Shown here piece by piece: positions 1 to 13,555 of a stretch of 64,000 bases of DNA. The stretch spans positions 53,278,001 through 53,342,000 of the forward strand of contig NC_091010.1 in assembly GCF_041146395.1 (NCBI RefSeq), written 5' to 3'. The translations under genes and the position numbers were made by a program. The first letter of the stretch is position 1. Every line of letters begins with the position of its first letter. This DNA is from Eulemur rufifrons. Its lineage: Eukaryota > Chordata > Mammalia > Primates > Lemuridae. The notes beneath the pieces were generated by a model. It saw only the letters and a list, made by a program, of their open reading frames with translations, made no database searches and had not been told where the DNA came from.

Positions 1-262
1 CAAATTAAAACCACAATGAGATACCATATTACCCCTGTCAGAATGGCTATTACCAAAAAAGTCAAAAAACAACAGATGCTGGCGTGGATGCAGAGAAAAA
101 GGTATGATTATATATTGTTGGTGGGAGTGCAAATTAGTAAAACCTCTATGGAAAACAGTGTAGAGATTCCTCAAAGAACTAAAAATAGACCTCCCACTCG
201 ACCCAGCAATTCATTACTGGGTATCTACCCAAAAGAAAAAAAAATCATTCTATCATTAATTT
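1..262 (+). mobile_element. LINE-1 ORF2 C-terminal/3' fragment
   Basis: A plus-strand reading frame from about 16 contains degraded forms of the L1 ORF2 C-terminal blocks: '[12 protein letters not shown]' near the start and 'LLGIYPKEKK' at the end, with the 'acctctatggaaaacagtgt' DNA block between them. The fragment runs off the left edge of the window and stops at about 262, so the 3' UTR is missing. It is a dead retrotransposon piece; the open frame to 465 runs into unrelated sequence and is not a gene. Confidence 0.85.
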
Positions 263-1946
263 CCACATTTTTTTCAATGCAACTCCCAATGTTCCCCATA
301 ATGGCTTTGCTTTTTATAACTAGCTATATCTCACACAGAGCAAGAAACACTGAAATATTGTTTTTTGTTTGTTGTTTAGGACGGTCAGTTCAAGTACTTG
401 GATGTAATAAGGTAAATATACCTTTGGTACCAAGCAATATCTGGCAGCTAATCAACTCTTCTTAATTTATTATGTTTAATAGTTTTGTCATGAATCTTAC
501 CATAACTGGAATATGGTAAAACAATGTAAAAAAAACATTGATTTTTAAAATTTATTATTTGCTCAGGCCGAAGAAATAGTAGGATACTACTCTAAACTTA
601 TACATAAAGACATAATGAGCTGTTGGAAGATATACCACTAAACTGCCAGATCGCCTCAATTTTAATAGTTTTTATTCCTTTCTGTCACTTCAAGATCTCC
701 ATGGGCATCTTTACATATTATTTCTGTATATTTTATGTCAGCCCACTTTTTCACGTTAATTATGGCTTTGCATCTGGCTTTGGGTTAGTGGAGAAGCTAG
801 TTTTATACTTGTGTTCAGTTCCTGGACAATCTTGGAGATTCTGAAACACTGAGACCCCAGGGATTTACTTCAAAGAGTTCAAAACATGGTTATGGAACTA
901 GACACGTACACATTAGACAACAGATGAATAATTTACAAAGCAACTGTCAACACAACAAAATAAGGCACTCCAAATTGAATGCATGAGTGTGCCAATTAAT
1001 TATATCTTTATGCTATCCTTATTTTTCTACCTCATGTTATTCCATTCAGAATATAAAATTTTCAAGTAAAGGGGATAATGATACCCTGCAAAGACACATG
1101 TCACATGTGACTTATCTCAATAATAATTGTCTCATCGTTCCCTTTATTTGTGCAAGTGATTATTAAAATAAATCCTTACTAAGTTGAAACTCAGGGTAAT
1201 TCATCTCAGTGTTCATCTCACATACAGCTCCCGAGATTCATGAATAGTGATGGGGCTAGAATTTTGCCATGCTTAGTGATTCCTTGGATAGAAGATGTTA
1301 TTTTAACATAAGATCACTATAATGAACCAACCCCTAGGTATCAACAGACATTCACAGACTGATAGGCACAGGTAATGAAGGTACCACTACCATAATAAAT
1401 ATTCTGTATTAGGTTTAATTACCCAGGCAGGAACCTGGGCTTTGTTGGTTTTTTAATAGAGGGTAGAATGCTTTTCTAATTTAGCATTTTTTCATTTAAA
1501 AAAGCTCATTAGCCACAACATTCCACAGTGTAAAAGATCATCCAAGTAAGATAAGGGTTAGAGAAATGCAAACAGCATTTTCCATAGAATTTCTTGTTAG
1601 ACTTTGCTACATTTTCCCTTGATGCTGATATTTTTCTTACCTAATATATGGAGCCTGGTGCCAAATTGCCCTGTCCTAACTGTGGAGTAGAATACTACCC
1701 CTTACTGCCTCCCTAAAATAGAGAATAGAGGACTCCGCATCACTGTACTTGGTACTAGCACTGTTTTAGGTTACTGCTAACTACTGAGAGATGAAATTAA
1801 AGTGAAGAAAAATTCAAGCTGAGTCTAGTGCTTCAAGGACATAGAGAATTTATTACTTTGCTTACAAATCCCCAAGTTCTTGGGATTTGATATGATGACC
1901 CATAGCAAAATGATGAAAATAAAGGTTCCAATGCCTGGTCTAGTGG
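263..1946. other. Unclassified AT-rich sequence
   Basis: No repeat family, RNA gene or convincing coding frame recognised. A 32-bp segment at 380-411 is bounded by splice-like signals (see findings). The small open frames here have no family resemblance. Confidence 0.5.
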
Positions 1947-2011
1947 ACGTGTGTGTGTGTGTGTGTGTGTGTTTCTGTGTGTGTGTGTGTATGTATGTGT
2001 GTGTGTGTATA
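1947..2011. repeat. (TG)n microsatellite, two blocks
   Basis: Two alternating purine-pyrimidine TG blocks, 1947-1972 and 1976-2011, are separated by a short 'ttc' break, with 'tatg' variants in the second block. Confidence 0.95.
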
Positions 2012-2098
2012 AATTTTAGAAAGTCTTCTGATTTGTGAAAAAAAGTGATGTTGTATATACAAAGGGGATGAAGCATGGGTTAGTGTCAAGACAAAATA

Positions 2099-2162
2099 AA
2101 TACATAAAGAGGAGGAAGAGGAGGCAAAAAAGGAGATGAAGAGGGAGGAAGAAGAGAAAATA
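2099..2162. repeat. GA-rich purine tract
   Basis: The plus strand is almost purely purine, with repeated 'gaggaagagg' type units. Low-complexity sequence, not coding. Confidence 0.8.
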
Positions 2163-3854
2163 CTTATCAGGAACAGATAGTAGTTGCCAAAGTCTCAGCA
2201 AAGGTATTCCCCAGGATCTTTGCTACATAAACTCTGCTCTTATTCATTCTTCCAAAGTTACAAGAAACACAAGGTTTTAGAATTTCATTAAGGATAACTT
2301 TCTACTTCATTTATTCTTTCACTGATGTTATTAAAGTTATCATATATATTGAAAAGATAATATATATTTCACCCTATTAGATTTGTTTTAATGTTTTCTA
2401 ACACATTCCTTGAATATTTCATTATAAGAAATGAGTAAGTATTATCTAGAGATTTTCCTCAAAATGAAGAAAAAGGCAGGGGCATATTTATAATTATGAA
2501 AACATGCACAATATATTTTAAATACCCAAGAGGGGTATAATTTCATGATTCTATATGATAGGGAGTTATTAGGAATAATTATCCCTTTAATACTAATAAT
2601 CACTAGTTCTTTAATGGAGGTGGATTGAGAAATTTATCTGGAGGTTTTGCTTTTAAATGGCCAGATTCAAAGGAGTTATAAAATGATTTTTGAAGACTAG
2701 ATGCAATTGGAGCTCATTCAGCCAGTCCATTTCCATCATAATGGGATTTTTTAAATGAGTAAGGTAGGGAAAGGATCTGTTACAGTAAGTCACCTGATCC
2801 AGCAAAAGTCTATTGTCAATGCTGAATTATTTCCTATAGTAATGTCTGAAGGATTTTGGTGAGACTGGTTCAAAATGGTTATCTGAGAAGGCACAATGAT
2901 CTCAGTGCTCCTTCCCTCCACCCAATCTTATTTTTAGCTTATTTTCTCTCAGCAGTAATGACCATTCTGCCTACCCATTCATCTCCTATTAAAGGGTAAA
3001 ATCAAAGTTGTCTGTTGAGTGATTAAAGAACAAAATTGACTCATGGGAGCAGTTAAGGGTATACAGGTGCTTTTGTGGTTTGACTCAGTTAGTAAAATAG
3101 GCATTATTCCAAAGAGGAAAATAAAATATAGCCTGAGGAAATTGAAAAGCAGATTGTATTAGCTGTTTGAGTCTCATCTATGGAGATCACTAGTCCTTCT
3201 GCCAGAAGTAGACACGTATGTTTTGGAGATTCCATTATAGCATCTTAATGTCACACCATTCAGTCCTGAAATTCACTGCCACAAGTCAAATTACAGTTGC
3301 CCAGCTGATTACACTGGTAATTAAACCATGGGGAAAATCACAGTTCTAGAAAACACAATAGAAAAATATCATGTCCTCCATCAAGATTTCTTAAATGCTG
3401 CCATGACCAAGTTTTGTGACTGTTTTCTATGCTATTAATTCCTGTTTTCTCTCAACACTGCTTTATGTAACCTCTGTGCAAAATGAGAGATCATTCTCCA
3501 CCATGACACTGCAACAGGCATGAAGACAAAGACAGAAGGAATCTGTACATTCCACATTATAAGCATTTTATGTAACCATTGTGGGCATGCCTTCCTGTTA
3601 CTACAATTATTTTCTGACCTTCTAAGTGTAAGTTCTTTTGGTGAAGTTATTATAAATTCTGTTTGAATTAGTGCCATAGTTCAATGATGAAAAGGTTTGG
3701 AAGTATCTGGAAGTCAGATTTAATGCATATTATCGATAAAATTCCAAAACAGTTGAGTCACATTTTTGTCTAAGGGAGGGCTAATGTGTAGCAAAAAAGC
3801 TGATAGGCTGTAACAACCATTGTGAATTCAATAATAAAATATTAATAAAATTTC
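2163..3854. other. Unclassified, single-copy-looking sequence
   Basis: About 1.7 kb without a repeat family I can name. It is less repetitive and less A-rich than most of the window. A minus-strand open frame at 3435-3677 has no recognisable domain. A very old LTR-element interior or conserved noncoding DNA are both possible. Confidence 0.45.
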
Positions 3855-3965
3855 ATTTGTTCTCCAAACTCCTTGAGGGTAGGAACTGTTGTATTCATCA
3901 CTGCATCCCAAATCCAGCAAGCACCAAGCTGAATACATTGATGACTATATATTAAATTAATGACA
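3855..3965 (+). repeat. LINE-2 3' end
   Basis: Contains the L2 3' terminal pattern 'ctccttgagggtaggaactg' followed by 'catcactgcatcccaaatcc' and a degraded 'caataaat'-like end. Confidence 0.75.
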
Positions 3966-5524
3966 CACATTTCTATTTATATTGTTCCAGAATATCAAGT
4001 ATCTTTTCTTAAGTTTAGTGAGATTTTTTGTACATAATAAATGTAGTAAATATCTCCATAAAATTTGTCTTTATTTTCTCCAGCATATACTTATTGAGGT
4101 AAAAATGACCTACTCTTTAATACTCATTAAATTCAGGCAATGAAATTATGTTGGGTTTGAATTTCCAGCGTTAGAAACTAATTCAGCCAATAGCCCTGAA
4201 CACTTGTCTGAAAGTGCTCTTGTAATTCTTGATTACTATCACATTTTTGGAAATATAAAAGGAGTAGAGAAAATTCATCTCAAGGGGAGGACACTGTATG
4301 GTTGGAAGAGCTATCCAGAGAAACTACTTCAGGTAGGATCTAAGACTTCTAGAAAGCAAGAACCAGTAGATAATAGCAGATGTTCATCTATTGCCTTCTC
4401 TGGCAGGTGGGTCTGGATACCGTAGGTCATTGATTTTGTTTAGAAGAGTGTGCAAATTCTGGCAGAGCAGAACCACTCAGAATAACAGAAAAGTGACTAA
4501 TCCATGTCCCAGGTTCTAATTTCTAAGCTTTCTCCCACCAGGTCTTTGAACATTATCAAAAATAAATAAATAAAAACAAAAATGGACATATATTTTTAAA
4601 AATATTATTAAATAGTTTAAGTAAGTTGACTAATTATTGGTCCACATATGTTTGATCTTCCCAAGAGTATACAGTAAACAAGTTTTAGCTAGACCAGCAG
4701 GGGCTAAATGAATTGATAACCAGTGGTCACAAATTTTAACAGATTATAGTAAATTAATGAGTCAACAGAGACTTGTCCCAAAAGTTCTTATTTGAAGCTT
4801 TGTAAGGAGTGTGAAGATATCCCTTGGCTCAGGACTACCTAATACCACTCCACCTTCTCTCATTTATGTGGAGACCCAAATTGAAGTCCTTCTTGGCTCT
4901 CTCTGCCCCTGTCCCAGACACCAAGAACAGAACTTTGTTCAATACAGAAACATATTCATCTTTTTTTTTCCTTAATCATCTCTGTTCCCAGGAAACTGTC
5001 AAAAAAAAAAAAAAGTAGACACTGAATTACTGAATTAGAGTCAGAGTTATTTGCTGATATTTTATACCCAAGAATGGCGGATGGAGGTGATTACATGAGA
5101 GCAGTAAGGAAGAATGCAGGAAACATAGCAAAGCATGGCCAAGGGAAAGGAATCATTCAGAAAATGAAGGGCAGTTGTACCTTATTAAAAGTAAGTTTAA
5201 AAGAGCTTAAAAAGTTTATCTAATAGCATGTACCATTAGTGATTTATTCATAAGTGTTCAAAGCATTTCATTCTTCTGATTTCACTGAAGAATAAGCAGA
5301 AGTGAGAGTTAAACTATTCCACAGTTAAAATGACTTGAATACTGACCACTCAAAATGGACATCAATCCATTGTACTGGAATGACATCTTGGGGGCTTTTG
5401 GGTTCTGGCCCAGGCAGAGGTCTGGGAACTGCTGGGGGCCAGGCAAGGGTGGCCAATGGCCAGTATAGATAGAAGAGAAGCAGTTAAGATCATGGATTTG
5501 GCTATTTACCAAATAATGTGGCTA
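3966..5524. other. Unclassified AT-rich sequence
   Basis: No family recognised. It includes a 14-base A-run near 5000 preceded by T-rich sequence. Short open frames at 4204-4425 and 4824-5018 lack any conserved domain. Confidence 0.5.
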
Positions 5525-6121
5525 TAGACTTGCTTAATGACAGAATACATTCTGAGAAATGTGTTATTAGGCAATTTCATCTTTGTGCAAACATGACAGA
5601 GTGAGCTTAGACAAACTGAGATGGTATAGCCCACTACACACTTAGGCTATATAATATAGCCTACTGCTCCTAGGTTATACACCTGTACAGCATGTTACTG
5701 AATACTGTAGGCAATTGTAACACGATAGTATTTGTGTCTATAAACATACATAAACAGAAACAGTACAATAAAAATACTATACAAAAGATTTTTGTTTTAA
5801 ATGGCACACCCATATAAGGCACTTACCATGAATGAAGCTTACAGGACTGGAAGTTGCTCTGGGTAAGTCAGTGAGTACGTAGTGAGTAAATATGAACTCC
5901 TAGGACATTATTGTACACTGTTGTAGACTTTTTATAAACACTATACACTTAAGCTACATTGAATTTTTTATTTTTTTAAAAGCAATTGTGCCATGATATT
6001 AGAATGGGTATGACCTCACTAGGCAATAGAAATTTTTCAGCTCCATTATAATCTTATGAGACTACCATTATATATGTGGACTGACTTTGACTGAAAGGTC
6101 ATTATTCAGCACATGACTATA
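5525..6121 (-). mobile_element. Tigger-type (TcMar) non-autonomous DNA transposon
   Basis: The ends form imperfect terminal inverted repeats: the left end starts 'tagacttgcttaatgacag' and the right end, reverse-complemented, reads 'tagtcatgtgctgaataatg'. Both are flanked by TA, the target duplication of TcMar elements. Inside are blocks I recall from a Tigger3/4-like consensus, such as 'ggtatagcccactacacac', 'gcctactgctcctaggttat' and 'gtacagcatgttactgaata'. The orientation is relative to that consensus. It has no transposase frame. The superfamily is fairly secure, the exact subfamily is not. Confidence 0.7.
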
Positions 6122-6379
6122 TTTTAATATTTCAAAAATAGGAACATTCATGATGATATATTCTGGCTGAATATCAGCCCCCTGAGATTGTAATACACGT
6201 GTTAATTTAACTCAGGAGATAATAGGCCCAGGTAAGTCCCAATAGGCATTTCACAGAAAAAAAGGAACACTTTTTCTGGTTTTTGCTTCACAGAAGATAT
6301 TATATTGCATATCATGGAAAGAAAGAGGATTGAAAACTGATTGAAAGATTTATGGCCTGAGAACTTGAAAAAATGAAGT

Positions 6380-7110
6380 TGTCATTAACTAACTTTGCAG
6401 AGGACAGGTCTGCAAGGTCTAGATGTGGGGAGCCAACAGAATTTGTTTTTTAACATATTACATTTGAGATGACTAATAAGACGTTTAGCTGGATATGCCA
6501 AGAACATTAGGTATGTTCTATGTAAGAATGAAGTTATGGAAAAGGGGCTTGGATTTAAGGTAGAAATCTGGAAATTATCATCATATATAAAGTCACAAAA
6601 TTAAATGAGATTATCCAGGGTGAAGGGTTATAAAAAAAGAGAAGAGTTCCAATGACCGAGTCCTAAGAGACCTGAATACATGGAGAGCATGTGTGTGAAG
6701 ACCAATCAGCAAAGAGTAAGAAGAAGTCAGGAGGCAAGAAGAAACAAAGCATGTGGTGACTGCGAAGCCAAGTGTAAAAAGCATTTCATGGAGTGATTGA
6801 GTCATGTGTTGCTGTTACTTAGAGTGACCTTATAGCTTAGTATCCACATCTGGATGCACTGGAGAGTGAAGGTGGATGCTATGTAAACAATTAAAACAGG
6901 ACAATAGGCACATACCAGGATTGTTCCAGAGAAAAACAGGATGTATGGCCAAACTATTCATAGATCAATTTAGATGGTGTAAGAATTGATCATTAGGTTT
7001 AGTAAAGTTGGGATCATTAGTAACCATAACAAGAGTAAATCCAGAGATTGGCTGTGATTGGAGAATGCTCAGGACAAAAATAGAAGGAGGTAAAAACAGT
7101 GGGGCAGTGA
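6380..7110 (-). repeat. Probable long LINE-2-like fragment, antisense
   Basis: A chain of blocks matches the antisense pattern of an old mammalian LINE (L2-like as I remember it): 'acatttgagatgactaataagac', 'tagctggatatgcc', 'ggaaattatcatcatatat', 'gcgaagccaagtgtaaaaag', 'ttcatggagtgattgagtc' and 'aattgatcattaggttt'. Heavily mutated; the family name is less certain than the fact that it is a repeat. Confidence 0.5.
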
Positions 7111-7625
7111 ATACTGATGACTCTTGCAACACATCAAGGGAAGGAGAGAACAGTGATGGGGGAATGAAGACAAAAGAGGAGTGCTTTTTGGTGTTTATGT
7201 GTATTCGTTTTTGTGTATGTATCTTTCTTTAATGGGAGAAGTGGTAAGTCATTATTTCCAACTTGCAGGTGGGCATGCACTGCAACCATGCCATAAAGCA
7301 GTCTTTGTCCAGTACAGCAAATATTCAAATGAACAATCTTCATTGGTTTCAAATGGATGGTGGGCCATATTTTACACATGGATGCTTTAATGCTGTGAGC
7401 CTGTGCAGTGTCATTTGGAATATTTTGTTACTTCTGGAAGTAGAATTTAGCACCTTGATGATATTAAAATTCCCAGTCTCTTCAGGACCTAAGATGCTAT
7501 TTGTCTGACATGAGAGCTTACCCAATAATAGTAAAACTCACCAGCAAGACGAACTGAATAAATCAGGAAAGGCTGGGCAGACAATATCCCTTAAATTCTA
7601 GACATAGAGCATTAGACATGCAAGG
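7111..7625. other. Unclassified sequence
   Basis: Several overlapping short open frames lie here on both strands (7181-7508), but none resembles a known protein. No repeat recognised. Confidence 0.4.
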
Positions 7626-7890
7626 GAGGCGGCAGCATAGCAAAGAGAATGAATAAACACTGTAGCCACCATAGGCTTGAATCCTACCTTTACCAAAAGC
7701 TAGCTATGTGACCTTAGGTGAGTTTCCAAATCTCTCTCTGATTCACTTTTATAAACTATAATATAGAAATTAAACAACAATGCCTATCTGTATTTGTTGT
7801 GAGCAATGAAGCAGTTTATACCCATTGAGTGCTTAGAACAATGCCTAGAACATAATACATGCCCAGTTAGAGTGAGCTACAATAATTTAA
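7626..7890 (+). repeat. MIR SINE, near full length
   Basis: The characteristic MIR order is visible: 'ggcttgaatcctac', then the core 'agctatgtgaccttaggtgagtt', then 'gagtgcttagaacaatgcct' and 'catgcccagttag'. This is a tRNA-derived SINE of early mammalian age. Confidence 0.9.
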
Positions 7891-8989
7891 ATGTTGGATT
7901 TTGATCAATAAATTCAGAAAGGGTTCTCATTCTTTATTATCAAAGATTTGTGGGACTTTGAATAAAATACTTAACTATTCTAAGCTTTACTTTCCTCTAG
8001 GATAATATGAGATAATAGTATAACTCAATAATTTTGCTGGGTATGGGAAACTTCATGAATAGGGGTGTAAGTCTTTGAAATTAAATTATGCTTTCTTGTT
8101 TTTAATTTTTTGTAGGCTTATCTTCTTCTTTCCACCTCCTCTCCCATTCAAGCATCTGTGAAGGCTTACTATGTGCACTTCCTTCAGTGTGGGGATAAAA
8201 CACAAAGAATCAGAAATCAGATTCTGATTTTTAAGCTGTATGACACTGAGAAATTTATAACCATGCTTTTTATTTGTTTGTTTGTTTGTTTTTGTTTTAA
8301 TTTTAATAGTCAGGTGCCTGGTAACAAAAATGTGATTCTTTCTGACTTGCATCCTAATTTTTTTATTTATTTTAATTTCGAAATTTGGCTGTAAGTATAA
8401 AGAGTAAATGCCTGGAAAACAGAATCTAAACATTGAGTTGAAACAACAAACTACTAACTGGAAAGCAAAATGCACGATGATGTAAGGACTAATCTCTGAC
8501 CCAAAGGTGATAATCTTGAGTAGACAGAAACAAAGAATAAGAGGAAAATGATCAGGTATTAGAAGCTGGTGGTCTCCAAATAATACATCCTTACTGTTAG
8601 ATGGTATTCCGATCTAACACTTCCAAGATAATATAAAGCAAATAGAAATATCATTTTCAGTCTCATCTGAGAACTTGCCAATATGATAGAAAGCAAATAG
8701 GAATATCATTAAGGTTTGAGGTATCACAAAGCAGAGTTGCAGGAGACAGCCACTTAGAGAGAAGCTTTATATGCTACATCATCTGAGTAGCAGAATGTCA
8801 ATGCCTAAAAGAGCTATGCAGGTATGGGGATATGGGAGCTTCTCATATAGTCCTGCTCTAATTTTACTTTCTACAGAGGCAGAAGGGTTATGTTGGGGTG
8901 GGGGTATAGGGAACCTGAGTGTAACATATGACATTAACCAGAATGGGTCTTGTAGTCATAGCATCACATATTTTCACATATTGTAGAGT
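7891..8989. other. Unclassified sequence with a (TTTG)n stretch and a short local duplication
   Basis: A (TTTG)n-like run lies near 8273-8300. A 21-base word occurs at 8635-8655 and again, with one mismatch, at 8690-8710. The minus-strand frame at 8086-8475 is A/T-run driven and unlike any family known to me. Confidence 0.45.
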
Positions 8990-9150
8990 TCATTCCTTAA
9001 CGTCTGACTTTAAGAATGCTCAATTATCCATCTTTTATGAGAATAATAATAGTACTTAGATGTTTGTGTAAAAATAAAATGTGTTAATACATTTAAAGAA
9101 TGTAGCACAATGCCAGGCATATGTTAAATGTTCAAAAAGTAATAGCACTT
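8990..9150 (+). repeat. MIR 3' part
   Basis: Has 'aataataatagtacttagat', then 'tagcacaatgccaggcatat' and 'gttaaatgttcaaaaagtaa', the second half of a MIR. Confidence 0.75.
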
Positions 9151-9974
9151 ACTCTTAAAAGAGAGTGAGAAAAGATTATCCCGATAATTTTCTGAGGAAC
9201 ACAAAAGCAAAGTGGACCTTCCTAGCATTAGTCTTGATCTTTTGCTAATGATAAATTAGATTAAATCAAATTGCATTTAACATCAATTTCTGAAAATACA
9301 CTGTGAAGTGATCAGGTTGAATTTGTGAATTAACAGGTAGGGAGGAATTTTTCAACATACTCCTATGTTGTTTCTTTTATTACAACTTCTGTTTCCCTCT
9401 ACATTTAAGGCTTTCCAATAAGTTTTGGTGGTTTATCCCAAGGACATATCTATTAATAGTGACATATCTATGACACTATAACACTCTTAACTCCCTAAAT
9501 ATCTTACAGTGTTAGTCTTATTTCTTGTCATTCCTCTTTTTTTCTTTTTTTTTTTTGGATATATTTTGCTATGCCTGCCTACTTACATTTTTATACTTTA
9601 AAATATGTGGTCACTTTTACAAAATAAATCCCACTTGTATTTTTATGGTTAGGTAAGAAGAGTTTCACTGAAGTTATAAATTATTTTGGGACCTTAAGTC
9701 TCACAGGAGGCTGGATAGAAGTTGTCTGTGAGGCCATCCCACTTAGTCACGTGCAGGTGGCCGATGCTGTACTTAAAGGAGAGACTTTACTCTTAGCAAG
9801 GTATCTCCAGCCTTCTAGCAACATCCACATGGTCCAAACAGAAATTATGCCTTTGCAGCAGTGGGTATGATTCATGCTAGAGAAAGTTTTCCTTAATAAT
9901 ACTCGGCTACAGAGAATAGTGTGGATAGCCACAAAATAATTGAATCTTATTTTACAATAATTATATTGTTTATG
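9151..9974. other. Unclassified sequence with a poly-T tract
   Basis: T-rich run at about 9536-9557. The word 'gacatatctat' occurs twice near 9443 and 9461. No family recognised. Confidence 0.45.
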
Positions 9975-10085
9975 CATTCAACATTTATTATGGTCCCACT
10001 GTATACATACCAGCTACTTTATCAGAGATTAAAGATATAGAGAAAAATAGAATTTCCCTCTTACCCTTAAGATAGAAAGACAAAC
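9975..10085 (-). repeat. Probable L2/MIR 3' end, antisense
   Basis: Begins 'caacatttattatggtccca' and continues 'gtatacataccagctacttt', a decayed form of the antisense L2/MIR terminal pattern. Confidence 0.5.
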
Positions 10086-13084
10086 AGGTCAGTATGCCAA
10101 AATGTAACTTTCTTTGGGCTTTTCATTCTTCCTAGAATATAAAGAAACTGAAGAAGCTATGGGATATCTCACTAGAAAATGTGCTTACACCTATTTGAAC
10201 TGGAATTCTAATACATTTTAGGGAATTTCCTGTTAAGAATATAGAAAATATATTTAGCCTCACAAAGAACAGAAAAACCAAGCCTAGCATATAGTACCAT
10301 AATGATCAAAGACATAGAATCTAATAGCAGCATGACAGGTAATTAATCTGGAGAAATAAAAACAAGAGTTGGAAGGGAGAAGGCCAAGTCACAGTAGTTT
10401 TGTCTGTTATGTGAACAAACTATATGGGCCATTGTTCTAATAATTTTTATCAATTGATTTTGCTCAAGTAAAATCTATGCAGAATTGCACTTTATAAAAC
10501 AGTTTGAAAAATAGATTTTCTTTTGTTGAACTGGTGTGTGTTATAGGGAGGCACTATGTTCATCACACAAAAATGTTATCCGTGGAATGAGTGATAGGGT
10601 AAAATTTTTTTTAATAAATCACACTGTTGACCATGTAGGAGAGATTTGAAGGAAATGTGACTGTGAGCAGAGAGAACGCTAGGCAGCTCCTGCTGTGGTT
10701 TAGACAAGTGATAAGGACCTGGGGTACCCTATATCCTTTACTTCCATTTTAATGAATAACTAAGTCATGTAAATTATTCATTCAATATTTAAAATATTTT
10801 TTTTCCAGGAGAACATACATTTTCATATCTCTCTTGAATAGTCAAGCCTAAATATGAATATCTCAATCCTGACAGGAGTTGTATAAAGGCCACTGCGCAA
10901 AGCCAAACTTTGGTTGTTATCCAGGACGGAAGACACTGATTGGAAAATATGTTAATTTCAATTCTAGAGTAAAATAAAATAAATTTTAACTTGAGTTGGG
11001 AAAAGAAAATAATACATTTTATTATTATATTTAATTATAAACTAGGCTTGGTAACACATCAAATCAAGGAATAAGCACACTGCAACAAAATTTTAAATAT
11101 TTTCCTAATCAATAAAGTTTATTTTTTGAAAAGTCTGTTTTATGCACTTATTCTATTACCTGCCTTAGAAAGGAAGCCAAGTTCACACTGCCACTTCATC
11201 ATTTCTTTAGCTATGTTCAAGCACATACCTAAATCCCAGCAGAAAACCCAAAATAGGCTCAAACGACAGTTTCCCCTGCCACACTATCCCTATCCCCACT
11301 CTTTTCTTGATGCATCTCTTTAACAATATATTACATTTGTTGGTATTTTTGTTGCATTCAGAAGTTGGCTTCTAAAGTAGTTGACTAATGAATTCATGAT
11401 GCTGAAGTTTCAAAATCAAATCAGATTAATGATTACTTGAATACTTTATTTCATAATAAATGCATGACATATTCTTGAACTTTACACATAAATTGATTTT
11501 TTGAATACACTAAATTTTCAATGAACTCTGAAACAAGTTCTGGCACATCCTTTGGGGAAAATAAATTATCTCTTTCTAATTTATATAATTCTTAAATTAT
11601 TTTATTAAGAATGCCTTCTTTTTCCCATTAAGACCATTTGTCCCAGGGCACAGGATATCACACACCCACGATTCCCATTTATGGTGGTAAGAAGGTTGAA
11701 ATTTGAGTTTGTTAAAAACAGGTACTTACCTGATCTCATTTTTACAACAGTTCCTTCCACATTACCCTCGTTAATAGCATACACAAGGAATTCTTGAAAC
11801 TACAAAGTTAAAATAGTTCCTAAATGTTAAGTACTAGTTCTCCTGTAATAAAAGTCCATATCTTGAATAATGTTCTTTCTTCTGTCATTTTATAAGTTAA
11901 TTGGAATGTATCCAGAGACTGTGACAGGGCTGACAAGGAAACTATCTCATACATAGAATAGTTAATGGAATAAAAAGTATTTAGCTTAGGGAAGAGAAGG
12001 TTCAGTATAGAAAAAATAGCTCTTTATAAATATCTGCAGGATTTTTCTGTGGGAAAAGTAGTAAGCTCATTCAAAGTACTTAAGCAGTAAGGCTGTCCTG
12101 TCTTGCTGCTTTTGGAATCCTCCACAGTGTGAACAGGGTCATACTACCCTCTTAGATGATGAAGTGATTACAAGGAAGAGATTAGCATTCCCAGTTATAG
12201 ATCTCCACTACTACCAACACTCTGGACCATCCTCCAGCTGAACTGACATCTAAAGAAAAGTCATGACTGAGTCCAGAATGCCACCAACTTCACAGGTAAG
12301 ACCAGTTTTCTAATCTACAGAATTGGGAGCTAAATCAATGATTATTCCTTTAAGGCATTAATATTCACAGTTGTTTGTTATACAGCAACAAAAATGATAA
12401 ATATATACAAAGTGGTAAAGACCAAAAAAAGGTAATTATCTTCAGAATGGAAGAGGTCATCAAGTCTTGTGGTGGATAGGAATTTCTTGGAAAGAAAAAG
12501 AGCATAGATTAGAGCTTGAAGGATGGGCAGAGTATAAAAAGAGGGATAATTAGGAACTGCAAGATAGGGAATACTATGAACAGTGTGACCCAGTTGTTCT
12601 TGATTGCAAGAGCAGAAGACAACTTTAGCTGAATTAAAAGTAAAGAGGAATATATTGGAAGGATACAGAAAGTAGTTTGGAAAATCAAAGGAGAGACTGA
12701 ACAAATAGTCCCTTCAAAAGGCATTGCAGTAACAGGACAACTATGAGGCTCTGAGGATTAAAGACCATTTTCTTATGAATACCATCCATGATATATAGTA
12801 CCTCAACCCTGTTCTTCCAAAATCTGCCCTTGTGTAATTGCCCCAGGTTCAAACTCTTGGTGTAGAAGTTCTGACTTGCCCAAGAGGGTCAATCACTCAA
12901 ACCTGGGCCAATGGAAAGAAAAGCCCCTCAACTAACAGTGCTAGGAGAGGTATGTGTAATGGAGAGTTGGCTTCAAAGGAAATTTAAGAGATTGTTACCA
13001 AAGGAAAGGAGAAGAGGTGTTTAGAAGGCAATTCAACTAGGATTTACTGTATATGATAAATTATAGGTTAATAACACTTAAATA
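10086..13084. other. Unclassified sequence, with a possible CR1/L3-like relic at 11,920-12,080
   Basis: About 3 kb without a secure repeat call. At 11,920-12,080, 'agcttagggaagagaaggtt' followed by 'ctctttataaatatctgcagg' and 'attttctgtgggaa'-like words resembles ancient CR1/L3 LINE sequence, but only weakly. The minus frames at 12,378-12,724 show no domain. Confidence 0.4.
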
Positions 13085-13275
13085 TAATAATGAAATGTTA
13101 ACTCAATCCTAAAAGGAATGATGCTAATATCAGCCGTATTTTATAGATATGGAAATAGAGGTTAAGTGACTTACCCCAGGTCACAGAACTATCAAGTGGC
13201 AGAGGTGAGACATAAATCCAGGCTGCCTATCTCTAGAATCTACTACCACAAACCTCAATTCTATGCTGCCTCTCC
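13085..13275 (-). repeat. MIR SINE, antisense
   Basis: Shows 'attttatagatatggaaatag', 'gaggttaagtgacttacccc', 'aggtcacagaactatcaagt' and 'ggcagaggtgagacataaat', the standard antisense MIR core. Confidence 0.9.
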
Positions 13276-13555
13276 AATGTGAAAAATTTGCTCAAGGAAA
13301 TAAAGTAGACCAGCCAGACTGGGAAAAAGGTAAATGAGAAAAGATATAAATTCAATAAACTATTCCATCATACCACTTTAGTCTATTTATGAAAAATATT
13401 TTCCAAACCATTATTTCGTAATTCAGAAGCAAATCAGCAACCTTCATTTCGCAAAATCCTGGAAGCCTAAATACACACACATACATACACACTCTACACA
13501 TATATACCACACGTAATTGCAAGTTTGTTGTTTGTTCTTTTGAAAATCCACTGTC

